Of a stretch of 64,000 bases of DNA, positions 51,411 to 61,034 are shown piece by piece. The stretch comes from Enterococcus casseliflavus NBRC 100478 (lineage in GTDB: Bacteria > Bacillota > Bacilli > Lactobacillales > Enterococcaceae). Both the position numbers and the translations under genes were made by a program. Position 1 is the first letter of the stretch. The number at the start of each line of letters is the position of its first letter. Under the pieces are notes generated by a model. That model saw only the letters and a program-made list of their open reading frames with translations. It was not told the DNA's origin and ran no database searches. The stretch is from positions 1 to 64,000 of the forward strand of contig NZ_BCPT01000013.1 in the NCBI RefSeq assembly GCF_001544095.1, written 5' to 3'.

Positions 51411-52871
51411 TCAATGAATGTTGCCGATCAAGTTGCGGATCGGTTTTCTAGCTAAATACAAGATGATGCCGACAACAACGGCTACTCCGCCGACGATGCC
51501 ATAGTACATCCCTTCTGTTTGCGGTGTATAGAACCGAGCGATTTGCGCATTGATGGCTTGTGAAGAAGCGTCTGCTAACAACCAAATCGCCAAGGTTTGT
51601 GCTTCGAAGGCTTTCGGCGCTAGTTTGGTCGTCACCGACAAGCCCACCGGTGAAAGACACATTTCCCCTGCAATCATGATGAAGAAGCTCAATACCAACC
51701 ATAATGGGCTGACCCGTTCTTCTACTCCAAACAAGAGGCTTGGCAGCATTAGCAATAGAAAGGACAAACCGGCTAAGACTAAACCGATGGCAAACTTCAC
51801 TTCTGTCCGTGGCTGACGAGAGCCTAGTTTGGTCCACAACCAGACAAAGACAGGTGTCAATAAGACGACAAAAAGTGGATTTAAGGTTTGATACAAACTT
51901 GCTGGAATATTGATGCCGAATAACGTTGATTGCGTACGGTCAGCGGCAAACAATGCCAAGATCGATGAGCCTTGTTCTTCCAATGACCAAAAGACGATCG
52001 CTGACAAAAACAGCGGAATGTAGGCCAACACTTTTTTCTTTTCATCTGGTGTGACATCTTTCGAACGCAGCATTTTGGTAAAGTAGTAGATCGGTAAGAA
52101 AATACCTAGAACACTGATAAAGTTGATGAAGAAATCAACCGTCAGATGGCCAGTTGCTGCTGCTGCGCCAAACAACACTGCCAATGCGAGAAGAACCAGA
52201 ACGACTGCTCGGAAGAAGGTTTTCTTTTCGGCTGCCGATAAGGGATTCGTTGGCGCGATCGCTACACTTTTCAACGTGGTTTTTCCTTGCACATAATACT
52301 GCACCAACCCGATGAACATCCCGATAGCAGCAATCGAAAAGCCTAAGTGGTAGTTGACCTCTTGTCCTAAGATCCCGACGATGATCGGTGCTAACAAGCC
52401 GCCAATATTGATCCCCATGTAGAAAATCGAGAAACCAGCATCCCGACGGATATCGTCTTTGCTGTATAAATGCCCCACCATACCCGACACGTTAGATTTC
52501 AAGAGTCCGGTTCCGATGACGATCAGCATCATGGACACAAACAACGCTGGAATCCCTAAAGGTGTTGCCAAAACGATGTGTCCTAACATGATCAAGATCC
52601 CACCATAAAAGACGGATTTATTTGATCCTAACAGACGGTCCGAGATCCAGCCGCCAACAATACTTGACATATACACTAAGGAACCGTAAATCGACATGAT
52701 CGCCACAGCCGTTCCTTTTGGCAACCCTAAGCCGCCGTTGGCAACTGCATCGTACATGAAGTACACCAGAATCGCCCGCATACCATAATAACTGAATCGT
52801 TCCCACATTTCCGTGAAGAATAAAGTCGACAGCCCTCGCGGCTGACCTAAGAATGTTTTTTCTTTTTCCAT
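51411..52871 (-). CDS. dtpT: POT-family di-/tripeptide:proton symporter
   Basis: 486 residues, about fourteen membrane helices. The signature FFTEMWERFSYYGMRAILV carries the ExxERFxYYG proton/peptide motif, and GVMLIVIGTGLLKSNVSGMVGHLY plus FSIFYMGINIGGLLAP (PTR2 motif) follow. It imports di- and tripeptides into the cytosol, important for an auxotrophic lactic acid bacterium. A long leader (52872-53168) precedes it. Confidence 0.95.
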   Translation of the reverse strand: MEKEKTFLGQPRGLSTLFFTEMWERFSYYGMRAILVYFMYDAVANGGLGLPKGTAVAIMSIYGSLVYMSSIVGGWISDRLLGSNKSVFYGGILIMLGHIVLATPLGIPALFVSMMLIVIGTGLLKSNVSGMVGHLYSKDDIRRDAGFSIFYMGINIGGLLAPIIVGILGQEVNYHLGFSIAAIGMFIGLVQYYVQGKTTLKSVAIAPTNPLSAAEKKTFFRAVVLVLLALAVLFGAAAATGHLTVDFFINFISVLGIFLPIYYFTKMLRSKDVTPDEKKKVLAYIPLFLSAIVFWSLEEQGSSILALFAADRTQSTLFGINIPASLYQTLNPLFVVLLTPVFVWLWTKLGSRQPRTEVKFAIGLVLAGLSFLLLMLPSLLFGVEERVSPLWLVLSFFIMIAGEMCLSPVGLSVTTKLAPKAFEAQTLAIWLLADASSQAINAQIARFYTPQTEGMYYGIVGGVAVVVGIILYLARKPIRNLIGNIH

Positions 52872-53168
52872 ATGTAATGGCCCCTTATAAAAATTAATGA
52901 AAATAAAATAGCGGAATTTTTCTGAAAATTCACAAATGCCAGTTTATTCCCATTTGGCAACTTTTACAAGGGTATTTCCCTGAGAACATCTTGTAAAAAA
53001 GGAGGGAAATTTAAATTCAAATGAAAGCAAAATGAGAAGCCCTCCACCTAGGTGCAGTATGAGCCAATTTTCATATGTATAATTATTAAATTTTCTGTTT
53101 AAAAAATTAGAAAATGGTCTTCACCAATTTTTCTCTCTAGCCCCGTTTTGCGGACTTTCCTACAAAAA
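52872..53168. other. Long non-coding region upstream of dtpT
   Basis: About 300 bases with no gene. It contains TTTTACAAG (52962-52970) and its complement CTTGTAAAA (52990-52998), TGCCA/TGGCA nearby, and the palindrome CACCTAGGTG (53045-53054). It must carry the dtpT promoter and may hold a leader structure; no known riboswitch pattern was recognised. Confidence 0.4.
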
Positions 53169-53199
53169 AACACATGCAAGCATTTCTCTTGCATGTGTT
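53169..53199 (-). terminator. ackA terminator
   Basis: ACACATGCAAG ... CTTGCATGTGT, an 11-base perfect stem with a T-run on the minus strand (A-run at 53164-53170). Confidence 0.92.
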
Positions 53200-53228
53200 T
53201 CAGCTTCTATTCTAAGGAAGGTTTTCGC

Positions 53229-54413
53229 TTAGCCGCGTAAACGTTCCACATCGCGAGCGATCATTAATTCTTCATCTGTTGGGATCAAAAGTACTTTGAC
53301 TTTTGACTCTTCAGTTGAGATCACTAATTCTTCGCCGCGTTTGGCATTTTGATCGGCATCTAATTCGCAACCAAACCAAGTCATGCCTTTGATAACTTCG
53401 CTGCGGACGTGGGCATCATTTTCACCGATACCAGCAGTAAAGACGATCGCATCGACACCGTTCATGGTCGTTACATAGCCACCGATGTATTTACGGATGC
53501 GGTCAGTAAAGACGTCATAAGCAACTTTGACTTCTTCTTTGTCGTAGTTTGCTTCTAGATCGCGCATGTCGCTGGAAATACCAGTTAAGCCTAATAAACC
53601 AGATTTTTTGTTTAAAACATCCACCATTTCATCGATGTTCAAATCTAATTTTTCCATTAAGTAAGGCAAAACAGCAGGATCGATGTCACCAGAACGTGTT
53701 CCCATCGTTACACCAGCTAATGGCGTGAAGCCCATTGATGTATCTACTGATTGTCCGCCGTCAACCGCAGTGATCGACGCACCGTTCCCTAGATGGCAAG
53801 TGATGATTTTTAATTCTTCGATTGGTTTGCCTAACATTTCTGCCGCACGCTCAGAAACATAACGGTGGCTTGTACCGTGGAAGCCATATTTACGTACTTT
53901 AAACTCGTTATAGTACTCTAATGGCAAGCTGTATAGGTAATTGTGTTTTGGCATCGTTGCATGGAAAGAAGTATCAAAAACAGCGACACTGATGATTTCA
54001 GGCAAGATTTTTTTGAAAGCAGTGATCCCCATCAAGTTTGCTGGGTTGTGTAATGGCGCAAATTCAGCCAATGCTTGGATGCGTTCCATCACTTCGTCTG
54101 TGATCACAACTGAATCAGGGAAATCTTCTCCGCCGTGAACGACGCGGTGACCGACGCCAGTGATTTCATCATAAGCACCTAAAATGTTTAATTCGATCAG
54201 TTGATCCAATAACATTTTTACAGCTACTTCGTGATCGTTGATGTCGATGATTTGTTCGAATTTTTGATCTTCCCCATATTTGATGGTAAAGATAGAATCT
54301 TTCAAACCGATTCGTTCAACGATTCCTTTAGCGACAACTGTTTCCTCTGGCATTTGATATAATTGCCATTTTAAACTTGAACTTCCAGCATTGATTGCGA
54401 TTGTTTTTGACAT
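53229..54413 (-). CDS. ackA: Acetate kinase
   Basis: 394 residues, the family norm. Motifs: phosphate loop [13 protein letters not shown] at the start, [10 protein letters not shown] with the active Arg, [28 protein letters not shown] and FTAGIGEN. It makes ATP from acetyl phosphate in the overflow pathway, and acetate in fermentation. ATG 54413 behind AAGGAG. It lies 24 bases after the YtxK-like gene and ends at a clear terminator. Confidence 0.97.
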   Translation of the reverse strand: MSKTIAINAGSSSLKWQLYQMPEETVVAKGIVERIGLKDSIFTIKYGEDQKFEQIIDINDHEVAVKMLLDQLIELNILGAYDEITGVGHRVVHGGEDFPDSVVITDEVMERIQALAEFAPLHNPANLMGITAFKKILPEIISVAVFDTSFHATMPKHNYLYSLPLEYYNEFKVRKYGFHGTSHRYVSERAAEMLGKPIEELKIITCHLGNGASITAVDGGQSVDTSMGFTPLAGVTMGTRSGDIDPAVLPYLMEKLDLNIDEMVDVLNKKSGLLGLTGISSDMRDLEANYDKEEVKVAYDVFTDRIRKYIGGYVTTMNGVDAIVFTAGIGENDAHVRSEVIKGMTWFGCELDADQNAKRGEELVISTEESKVKVLLIPTDEELMIARDVERLRG

Positions 54414-54437
54414 GATGATCTCCTTATCCGAATTATA

Positions 54438-55442
54438 TTACAGATTTGCTGCTTTCCAAGCCGCAAATTGTTCAAAAAGTTTTGTGATGTTCTTTGGTTC
54501 TTTCAGTGAGGCTAGCTTGACCAGCAAGACTTCTTCTGCTTGTTTGCTTGTCCCTCCGTGGTTTTGTAAAAGCAATATACTTTTACGTGAATGTTCATTT
54601 TTAAAGAGTTCTTCAGGAAGCTGAATCATTCCTTGCAAATAAACCTTTTCTTTCAGCCATTTTTTCAAAAATTCACTCTGTTCCGTTTCCAAGAAATTGC
54701 TTGGTAGTAAGAACAAACCGTAACCGCCAGCTTTGACATAGTTCATCGCTTGTTCCATCAACAAATGATGGGCGTAACTGTGTCCTTCTGGAGCCGCCGT
54801 AATAAAGCTGCGGGCTTTGTCATCTTGTGGGTAATAGCCCACCGGTAGATCGCTGATCGCCAGATCCATCGGTTCGATCAAAAGCTCTTGCAAGCCATCT
54901 TGATGGAACAAATGCAAGGGCGCTTTGGTCCATTCGCCAGTTGCAGCTGCGATCGCCAACAAGGTTTCGTCAATATCCACACCGGTTCCTTCTACTGGAC
55001 GCTTGGCTAATTGCAGATTCAGCAAGACTGTCAATAAGAGATTCCCCATGCCTACCGATAAATCAAGAAGTTTCACTGGTTGATCGGCACTACTCAACTG
55101 CTCGATCAAATAGACGAATAAAAACCCAAGACTATCTGGTGTCAGTTGGTGATTGGCCTGCAGGCGCTCCGTTTGGCTGCCTTTCAACAAAACCAACTGC
55201 GCAAGCTTGCGTTTTTCTTCTGCCGATAGTTCCATTGCTCGAATTTCTTGATAGATGGTTTCTAAACGAGCAGCAGTTGCTTCATCTGGTACCCCATCGA
55301 TCACGCGAACTTGGTATTGATCAACAAAATTTTCGATCGTCTCTACGTAAGCATCAAAAAAAGACGTTTCCAATGCGTTTTGAAGCAGTTGGATCGCTTC
55401 AACGGTCAAATGAAAAGACGTTTCCATTTTTTCTGCGGACAT
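54438..55442 (-). CDS. YtxK-like class I SAM methyltransferase
   Basis: 334 residues from ATG 55442 (GAGGTG upstream). The N-terminus is helical; the methyltransferase domain has VKLLDLSVGMGNLLLTVL as motif I and ISDLPVGYYPQDD where N6-DNA methylases have NPPY. The changed motif argues against DNA adenine methylation. This gene follows the comG operon and precedes ackA in many Firmicutes. Its target is unknown. A terminator separates it from comGG, so it likely has its own promoter. Confidence 0.85.
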   Translation of the reverse strand: MSAEKMETSFHLTVEAIQLLQNALETSFFDAYVETIENFVDQYQVRVIDGVPDEATAARLETIYQEIRAMELSAEEKRKLAQLVLLKGSQTERLQANHQLTPDSLGFLFVYLIEQLSSADQPVKLLDLSVGMGNLLLTVLLNLQLAKRPVEGTGVDIDETLLAIAAATGEWTKAPLHLFHQDGLQELLIEPMDLAISDLPVGYYPQDDKARSFITAAPEGHSYAHHLLMEQAMNYVKAGGYGLFLLPSNFLETEQSEFLKKWLKEKVYLQGMIQLPEELFKNEHSRKSILLLQNHGGTSKQAEEVLLVKLASLKEPKNITKLFEQFAAWKAANL

Positions 55443-55573
55443 CTTGCACCTCTTTTCAAAACTATAACAACATATATACCTGTTTAATTTTAGCCGATTC
55501 ATCCAAAATAATCAATCGCTTTCGTTTAGAATAATTTGTGAAGCTGTAAACATTCTTTTTCTATTTCTGTATG

Positions 55574-55604
55574 AAAAAGGATGGTCGAAACAACCATCCT
55601 TTTC
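55574..55604 (-). terminator. comG operon terminator
   Basis: AAAAGGATGGT ... ACCATCCTTTT, strong stem with T-run, directly after the comGG stop. Confidence 0.9.
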
Positions 55605-55609
55605 CTGTA

Positions 55610-55996
55610 CTATTCTTCTTGGTCATCTGTGTCTATTTCAGGCTCTTCTTCAGGTAACAAAAAGGTAAATGTAAAGCGGCGGCTTTTGACATGGCACTCG
55701 ATCTGTAAGAGTTGTCCTTGCCGTTCATAGGTCAACTTTCCTACATTATAAAGTCGTGACCCTTGATCTGCCAATTCGTTTTGCAAGAATTCCGCATGAA
55801 ACAGTTCGCTCATGATGCGGGCTTCATAGGTTTCAATGGTTTTTGTATAAAAAAGGGCTGTTGTGCGGCTGTTTTCTAACACTAGCAATAACATCAAGCT
55901 CAACAGCTGCACAAACAACAATGCTGTGAGTAAAATACCGCCTTTATGCCGCCTCTTGTGTGTGAATTTTCCATTGTCCAATTTTCTGCTCTCCAT
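55610..55996 (-). CDS. comGG: ComGG-type minor pseudopilin
   Basis: About 128 residues. Hydrophobic N-terminal helix (GGILLTALLFVQLLSLMLLLVLE) after a basic stretch (THKRRHKGG), and an acidic C-terminus (PEIDTDDQEE). ATG 55996 or a TTG at 55981 would both lie inside the end of comGF, a usual overlap. It is the last gene of the comG order, low in sequence conservation, and named by position and layout. Confidence 0.75.
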   Translation of the reverse strand: MESRKLDNGKFTHKRRHKGGILLTALLFVQLLSLMLLLVLENSRTTALFYTKTIETYEARIMSELFHAEFLQNELADQGSRLYNVGKLTYERQGQLLQIECHVKSRRFTFTFLLPEEEPEIDTDDQEE

Positions 55997-56369
55997 TCTC
56001 AAAGGAAACGGTAAAGCGGATCGCTGCGCCAATTTTCTCAAAAGACACATCCGTTACTTCTGTCAATAGTGGTTGATACCCATTGTTGTCCCGCTTTCGC
56101 AGCACGCGATTGATGCGATCGATGGTGACCGAATTGTTTTGACTGCTTCGCAAATACAGTGTGGTCTCACTGACCGATAGATAGGTACAGGTACTTAATT
56201 CCCGTTCCAGCTGAAACAAAAACACATGCCATTCTTGATCTTTGCGAGCCATGATCTGCTGATTGACGGGTGCGAGGTGCTTAACGATCCCGCTGATCAG
56301 CAATAAGAAGATCGCCAATACCCATAAAGACAACAGACACTCCAACAAAGTAAAGCCTTTACTCTTCAT
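55944..56369 (-). CDS. comGF: ComGF-type minor pseudopilin
   Basis: 141 residues from ATG 56369 (GGGAG upstream); the open frame is longer but lacks sense. The prepilin signature MKSKGFTLLECLLSLWVL has the cleavage after Gly and Glu5 of the mature chain. It overlaps comGE and comGG. Confidence 0.85.
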   Translation of the reverse strand: MKSKGFTLLECLLSLWVLAIFLLLISGIVKHLAPVNQQIMARKDQEWHVFLFQLERELSTCTYLSVSETTLYLRSSQNNSVTIDRINRVLRKRDNNGYQPLLTEVTDVSFEKIGAAIRFTVSFENGEQKIGQWKIHTQEAA

Positions 56370-56673
56370 ACACGATCTCCCAGAGCTGCTCGCAGCTTTG
56401 GATGCGTGCTTGTTGATGCTGCGCTGCTTGCCAAAAGCGAACTTGATAGACTGCCTGACGCTGCGTCGTGTAGGTAATGGTTGACGCATCAAAGGAGTGG
56501 TTCTGGACTTCTTCATACAGCACCCGCAGCATTTGGGCTTTTTCTTGCAATGCCGCACTTTGCGTCAGTGAAGCGGTCTGCATTGCTAAAAACAGTAACA
56601 CACAAGTTGCCAAGACCCCAAAGCCAATCAGGCTTTCTGCTAAGATGAACCCACTATTCAACGATTTTTTCAT
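56359..56673 (-). CDS. comGE: ComGE-type minor pseudopilin
   Basis: 104 residues from ATG 56673 behind GGGAG. N-terminus MKKSLNSGFILAESLIGFGVL is a prepilin signal with GF cut and Glu5. A start at GTG 56688 is less likely. Assigned by position between comGD and comGF. Confidence 0.82.
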   Translation of the reverse strand: MKKSLNSGFILAESLIGFGVLATCVLLFLAMQTASLTQSAALQEKAQMLRVLYEEVQNHSFDASTITYTTQRQAVYQVRFWQAAQHQQARIQSCEQLWEIVYEE

Positions 56674-57127
56674 AACGGCCACTCCCAAATAAAAACTTAT
56701 AGCTGATGGTTTGCTTTTTCTCCTGCCAATAGAAAATGATCCTTCGCAGACTGCTGTTGTTGCCGGATTGACTACTAAAAAGAATATCGGGAAACGCCTG
56801 CATCGCTAGTTGAGGAGGAACGTCGATCTTGGTGACTGGCTCAGTTGCAGCGCCGTAAAATGAAACAGTTGGTGTTGGCTCTGCTTGATAGATTGCTCGA
56901 GTTTGTGTGTTATCGATGATGGCCGATTGCTGCAAGGTATAGAGTCCTTTTTCTAAGCGAGCACAAAAGCCGAAAACTTCCGCAGATCGTTGATAGTACT
57001 CGATAGCCACGACGGGGAAAAAGAGGAAGAGACTACTGACCAAGAGTACCAAGAGACTTTCCATCAAGGTAAACCCAGAAAATCCCCTAGTGCCATTGTT
57101 CTCACTTTCTCTGCTCATAAATCGCAT
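56654..57127 (-). CDS. comGD: ComGD-type pseudopilin
   Basis: 157 residues from ATG 57127, six bases after GAGG that lies within comGC. Prepilin signature RGFSGFTLMESLLVLL, cut after Gly, Glu5 present; the rest is the usual beta-rich minor pseudopilin (RIIFYWQEKKQTISYKFLFG). Overlaps comGC and comGE. Confidence 0.87.
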   Translation of the reverse strand: MRFMSRESENNGTRGFSGFTLMESLLVLLVSSLFLFFPVVAIEYYQRSAEVFGFCARLEKGLYTLQQSAIIDNTQTRAIYQAEPTPTVSFYGAATEPVTKIDVPPQLAMQAFPDILFSSQSGNNSSLRRIIFYWQEKKQTISYKFLFGSGRYEKIVE

Positions 57128-57407
57128 ATTGTTCCTCAGATACATACCCTTCTGCAATCAATTCTTCTTTCGAAGGCACCCGATCTTCATTTAGACGAAA
57201 GAGTTCGATCTGGGTTTCCACTACTTTCACGATCGCCGCATTTCCTTTCTCATCAATGATTCCTCTTTGATTGGCAAGATTTGGGACAAACAACAAAACC
57301 AAAATACTGATCACTAATAAAACGACTAGCATTTCAACCAATGTAAAGCCTTTTTTGACACGCCAAATCCCCTGCTTGCGAGGAGATGCTACTTTCTTTT
57401 CTATCAT
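57102..57407 (-). CDS. comGC: ComGC major pseudopilin
   Basis: 101 residues. Basic leader then KKGFTLVEMLVVLLVISILVLLFVPN, the classical class-I prepilin signal and helix. It would be cut by a ComC-type peptidase (not in this window) and assembled into the competence pseudopilus. Its ATG overlaps the comGB stop (ATGA). Confidence 0.95.
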   Translation of the reverse strand: MIEKKVASPRKQGIWRVKKGFTLVEMLVVLLVISILVLLFVPNLANQRGIIDEKGNAAIVKVVETQIELFRLNEDRVPSKEELIAEGYVSEEQYAIYEQRK

Positions 57408-58432
57408 TCGATCACTCCTTGGATATTTCCATAGATTGGTAAAAACATAGCGGCATAGATCCCAACGATCATTAAAGCAACCAACAAAAAAATCAGAGGC
57501 TGAACCCAGTGAATGGCTTTTTCGATTCGTTGAAACAAGCGTTCCATCAATAATTGACTGTATAAAAAAAGCTCTTCTCCTAACTTTCCTCGTACTTCTC
57601 CTTGAAAGACGATCAAAGAAAATTCGGGTGTGAGAAACGAGAAATGACGAAGTTTTTCTGGGAGTTCGCCCCCAAGTGTCAAGGTCACTCGCAGTTCTCG
57701 TGCTAATTCTTGGATCAAGGTAGCTTTATTGGTGTGCTCCATACACTCGATGATCTGTTGGATATCTAACCCTTGCTGAAACAACTTGCCCCATTCCAAT
57801 GCGAAAAAACTCGTGTGATAACTCGTGTACAATGCTCCGAACAATGGCAGGTGGCTGAAAAACACAGCTTTTTGCAAGGCAGTGCGGCGGGCAAACACCC
57901 AGCGGCTGATCACAAAAAGCAGCACACTTAACAACAAGAAGAGGATAAGTACTGCTGGTGCCCAAGTGATGGCGCGAATGCCCCAATGACCTTCGTCGAT
58001 CATGCCAGAGGCTAGCAATTGGGGCAATAAAAAGCGGTGCATCCCAAAAAGCGCAGCTATTAAAAAGACCAGTAACAAAAGCGGATAGGCAGCTACTTTG
58101 TACAGCAGCTGTTTTTGCTTGTTGACCAATTTATGGTAGTCGACCATCCGCCGCAAGGTCGCCGTGAGATCCCCATGCCTTTCTGCTAAATGAAGCTGAC
58201 TTTTTTCAGTAGCCGATAACGACAACGGCGCTACCGCTGCTGCAAAGCTTTGCCCTTGGGCCAGATGGACAATCAGCTGTTCGATCACAGGTTCAGAAAA
58301 CTGGCGGCTGCGCAGCAGCACTTGGAGGCTTTCTTGTAGGGAAAAGCCACTCTCCAATAACACCGTGAAGGTGACTAAGAGGGCTTCAGTTGCACGGCGT
58401 GGTAGCTGGGGCTTCTTTTTCATAAACTTCAT
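57404..58432 (-). CDS. comGB: ComGB assembly-platform protein
   Basis: 342 residues from ATG 58432. Type II secretion F family: two repeats of polar helices and three membrane helices (VAAYPLLLLVFLIAALFGMHR, AVLILFLLLSVLLFVISRW and WVQPLIFLLVALMIVGIYAAMF). It anchors the growing pseudopilus. The 47-base overlap with comGA means tight coupling. Confidence 0.93.
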   Translation of the reverse strand: MKFMKKKPQLPRRATEALLVTFTVLLESGFSLQESLQVLLRSRQFSEPVIEQLIVHLAQGQSFAAAVAPLSLSATEKSQLHLAERHGDLTATLRRMVDYHKLVNKQKQLLYKVAAYPLLLLVFLIAALFGMHRFLLPQLLASGMIDEGHWGIRAITWAPAVLILFLLLSVLLFVISRWVFARRTALQKAVFFSHLPLFGALYTSYHTSFFALEWGKLFQQGLDIQQIIECMEHTNKATLIQELARELRVTLTLGGELPEKLRHFSFLTPEFSLIVFQGEVRGKLGEELFLYSQLLMERLFQRIEKAIHWVQPLIFLLVALMIVGIYAAMFLPIYGNIQGVIE

Positions 58433-59348
58433 CGCTGATCCACCCACTTTCTTTCACTTGTTTTAGTACGTGTTGCCACTGTTTTTCCACTTGCCCCTCA
58501 TAAAAGTGATATGCCAGCAATCCATGAGGTTCATTCGCTTCATTTGGCAACAATCGCTGATAAATGATCCCTTGCAACGCGTGCGCCAGACGATCGTCTG
58601 TCCCGAGCAATTCCAGCAGCCGCGTCTTGGTTTCTGCTACACCTCGGGCATGGATCGTGGCAAATACTCGGTGACCTGTCAGAGCGGCTCGTACAGCGGC
58701 TTGCGCCGTTTCTTTGTTACGAATCTCGCCGATCAAAAGCAGGTCTGGACGATGCCGCAAGGACAAGCGAATCAATTCATCATAGTCTTGTTCGATCTTC
58801 AAATTGGTTTGCAGCTGTAAAAAGCGCGGCTCCTCGATCTCCACAGGATCTTCGATGGTAATGATTTGCCCCTTGGTTGCCCGAGCTAATTGATACATGA
58901 GGGTCGATTTCCCTGAGCCAGTGGGACCGGAAAACAAATGCAGTCCTCTTTGTTTGGTTGCCTGTTGGATCTGTTGGACGTCTTCTGCAAAAAAATAGCG
59001 CAGATGCTCCTGAGTCAAAGGATAAAGAAACCGCATCACGAGACTTTCACGCCCTTGGTAGTCACCGACTGTGGAGATGCGCAGCCGCTGCAGCTGATCG
59101 CCTAACGGATAACTGACTGCTCCTAACTGAGCTTTGCGTCGTTCTCCCACCTCCATTCCTCCTAAAAATTTGAAGCGAGTGATCAGCTGCTGGGCTTCTT
59201 CGTTGGTCAGTACTTGATAGGTCTTTCTGAGATAGCTTTTACTGAAAATCACCTCCATCTGTGTACCGCTCGGCAAAATGGCCAGATCCTGCATGCGTTC
59301 TTGTCTGCCATAGTGAATCAACTCATCTGAGAATGCTTGAATATCCAC
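58386..59348 (-). CDS. comGA: ComGA assembly ATPase
   Basis: 320 residues from GTG 59348, 8 bases behind AGGAGG. Walker A LFSGPTGSGKSTLMYQLA, Asp box IITIEDPVEI, Walker B LLLIGEIRN and His box HRVFATIHARG of the GspE/PilT family. It powers pilus assembly for DNA uptake. The usual ComX binding motif is not clearly present upstream. First gene of an intact operon comGA-GG. Confidence 0.95.
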   Translation of the reverse strand: MDIQAFSDELIHYGRQERMQDLAILPSGTQMEVIFSKSYLRKTYQVLTNEEAQQLITRFKFLGGMEVGERRKAQLGAVSYPLGDQLQRLRISTVGDYQGRESLVMRFLYPLTQEHLRYFFAEDVQQIQQATKQRGLHLFSGPTGSGKSTLMYQLARATKGQIITIEDPVEIEEPRFLQLQTNLKIEQDYDELIRLSLRHRPDLLLIGEIRNKETAQAAVRAALTGHRVFATIHARGVAETKTRLLELLGTDDRLAHALQGIIYQRLLPNEANEPHGLLAYHFYEGQVEKQWQHVLKQVKESGWISDEVYEKEAPATTPCN

Positions 59349-59398
59349 GACTTATCCCTCCTAAAAAGAAATACGCAAGCCTTTTGAGAATAGAAAAA

Positions 59399-59425
59399 AA
59401 AGACGAAGCAAATTTGCTTCGTCTT
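59399..59425 (-). terminator. trmB terminator
   Basis: AAGACGAAGCAAA/TTTGCTTCGTCTT perfect palindrome with a T-run on the minus strand. Confidence 0.92.
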
Positions 59426-59436
59426 TCGTCACTTCT

Positions 59437-60093
59437 TTATTCCTGCGGGTCTTTTGCCACAAATTGGGCTTCCACCCGATAGATTCGCTGCCCGCGGCTT
59501 GAGAATTTTTCTTCATATTCCGTCATGATATTGTTCTCAAAGGTACTGTTATGCAGGTCCAACCAAACTTGTTTGATGATCATGCCATATTGAGAAAAGC
59601 TCGCTAAGGAATACTCAAACAATCCTTGGTTGTCCGTTTTGAAATGGATCTCGCCATTAGGTCGTAAAATTTGCTCGTCCACCGCTAAAAAGGCTTTAGA
59701 AGTCAAACGGCGCTTCTCATGCTTCTTCTTAGGCCATGGATCAGAAAAATTCAAGTAGATCTGGTCTACTTCATTGTCCGCAAAATAGTTGGTCAAAGCC
59801 GAACCATCCACATGCAGCAGCTGCAAGTTTGGGATCTCCTGCTCGATCATTTTATCCAATGCGATCGAAACGACACTGATCTGCATCTCTACCCCAATAT
59901 AATTGATTTCGGGATGAGCTTTCGCCATTTCCGTAATAAATTGACCTTTTCCCATGCCGATCTCGATGTGTAGCGGATGATCATTGCCAAAGCGTTCATG
60001 CCAACGCCCTTTCCATTCGGTAGGCTCTGCAACGACGTATTGTGGATGAGCTTCAATCAGCTCTTTTGCACCTGCACGTTTTCTTACTCTCAT
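59437..60093 (-). CDS. trmB: tRNA (guanine46-N7)-methyltransferase
   Basis: 218 residues from ATG 60093 (AAAGGA upstream). Motifs: [39 protein letters not shown] (signature) and [13 protein letters not shown]. It makes m7G46 in tRNA. It lies after the YtmP-like kinase, its usual neighbour, but a hairpin between them makes a separate transcript likely. Confidence 0.96.
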   Translation of the reverse strand: MRVRKRAGAKELIEAHPQYVVAEPTEWKGRWHERFGNDHPLHIEIGMGKGQFITEMAKAHPEINYIGVEMQISVVSIALDKMIEQEIPNLQLLHVDGSALTNYFADNEVDQIYLNFSDPWPKKKHEKRRLTSKAFLAVDEQILRPNGEIHFKTDNQGLFEYSLASFSQYGMIIKQVWLDLHNSTFENNIMTEYEEKFSSRGQRIYRVEAQFVAKDPQE

Positions 60094-60108
60094 GTTTCTT
60101 CCTTTCCG

Positions 60109-60146
60109 AAAAAACAAGATGGAACCAAATTGCCTCGCTCCATCTT
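60109..60146 (-). terminator. Terminator after the YtmP-like gene
   Basis: Minus strand AAGATGGA ... TCCATCTT followed by GTTTTTTC, just before the trmB ribosome binding site. Confidence 0.7.
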
Positions 60147-60150
60147 CTCT

Positions 60151-60930
60151 TCATTCACTATAAATTCGTTTTAATTGTAAAATCTCTGCATTCATGGCTT
60201 TGTAATCGCCCCGCAGATAATATTTTTTGACCTCTTGCAGCATACTCAACAATGCATACCAATAAATTTTTTCGATCACTTCGCTGCTGCTATGGATACC
60301 GTAGCGCACCAGCCAATGGGACCAGCTGGATAGCGGCACATAGTGACCTAAAATAGTCCCGATATCGATTGCTGGATCTGCAAACATCACGGAATCCCAA
60401 TCGACTAAATACAAATAGTTTTGACAAACCAGCCAATTTCGATAGTTGACATCGCCATGGACGACCGCGGCTTTTTGCTCGTCAAAAGCTGGAATATTGG
60501 CTTTTAAATACTCGGTGACCAAATGAATAAAACGGTTTTGAGCCACCGCAGAAGGCAGCTGATCTTGATAATCCATCAGCATTTGTTCAGGCGTTCTGAC
60601 TTGTCCGCCGATTTTGCTTAGCATCTGTGCCAGCGTTTTTGAATGATGCAAGTGATACAACACATCAATGACGTCATTTCTTTGGCCGATCTCATCGGGA
60701 TCTAAGACCCGTCCATCCAGCCATTCTTGTGCGGAGAGCGTATCCCCATTTCCCGTCCGTTTCGTCCAGACGAGTTTGGGTGCAATGCCCTCTTTAGAGA
60801 GTGCCGCAAGCATCGGGGTCGTATTTCGTTTGATAAAGACTTTGTCGTTGTCCTTGAGCCCGATATAGGCTTTCCCGGTGTCGCCTTTGATCGGCCGCAT
60901 ACGCCAATCTTGATCCAAGCGAATATCCAT
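60151..60930 (-). CDS. YtmP-like phosphotransferase (choline/aminoglycoside kinase fold)
   Basis: 259 residues. Catalytic loop AVVHGDVNYRNWL (HGDxxxxN) and metal loop LVDWDSVMFADPAIDIG are intact; the N-lobe has GDTGKAYIGLKDNDKVFIK with the ATP-binding Lys. The substrate of the family is not certain. It is next to trmB in many Firmicutes. ATG 60930 behind AAGGAG. Confidence 0.87.
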   Translation of the reverse strand: MDIRLDQDWRMRPIKGDTGKAYIGLKDNDKVFIKRNTTPMLAALSKEGIAPKLVWTKRTGNGDTLSAQEWLDGRVLDPDEIGQRNDVIDVLYHLHHSKTLAQMLSKIGGQVRTPEQMLMDYQDQLPSAVAQNRFIHLVTEYLKANIPAFDEQKAAVVHGDVNYRNWLVCQNYLYLVDWDSVMFADPAIDIGTILGHYVPLSSWSHWLVRYGIHSSSEVIEKIYWYALLSMLQEVKKYYLRGDYKAMNAEILQLKRIYSE

Positions 60931-61034
60931 CCTAGCTTCTCTCCTTATTTCGCAGTACCTCTTATTCTAGCTTCCTAAAGGGTCGCCGTCAAGCGCATAT
61001 GCGTTCGCTTTTTGTAAGAGAGGTTTCCTGAGGA

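Noticed and set aside
53021-53035. Four-codon frame with GGAGGG upstream on the plus strand before dtpT
   Set aside because: Too short, and the neighbouring genes are on the minus strand; probably chance.
59360-59385. ComX-type box in front of comGA
   Set aside because: The nearest match, TGCGTATT, agrees with TACGAATA at only five of eight positions and lies very close to the ribosome binding site.
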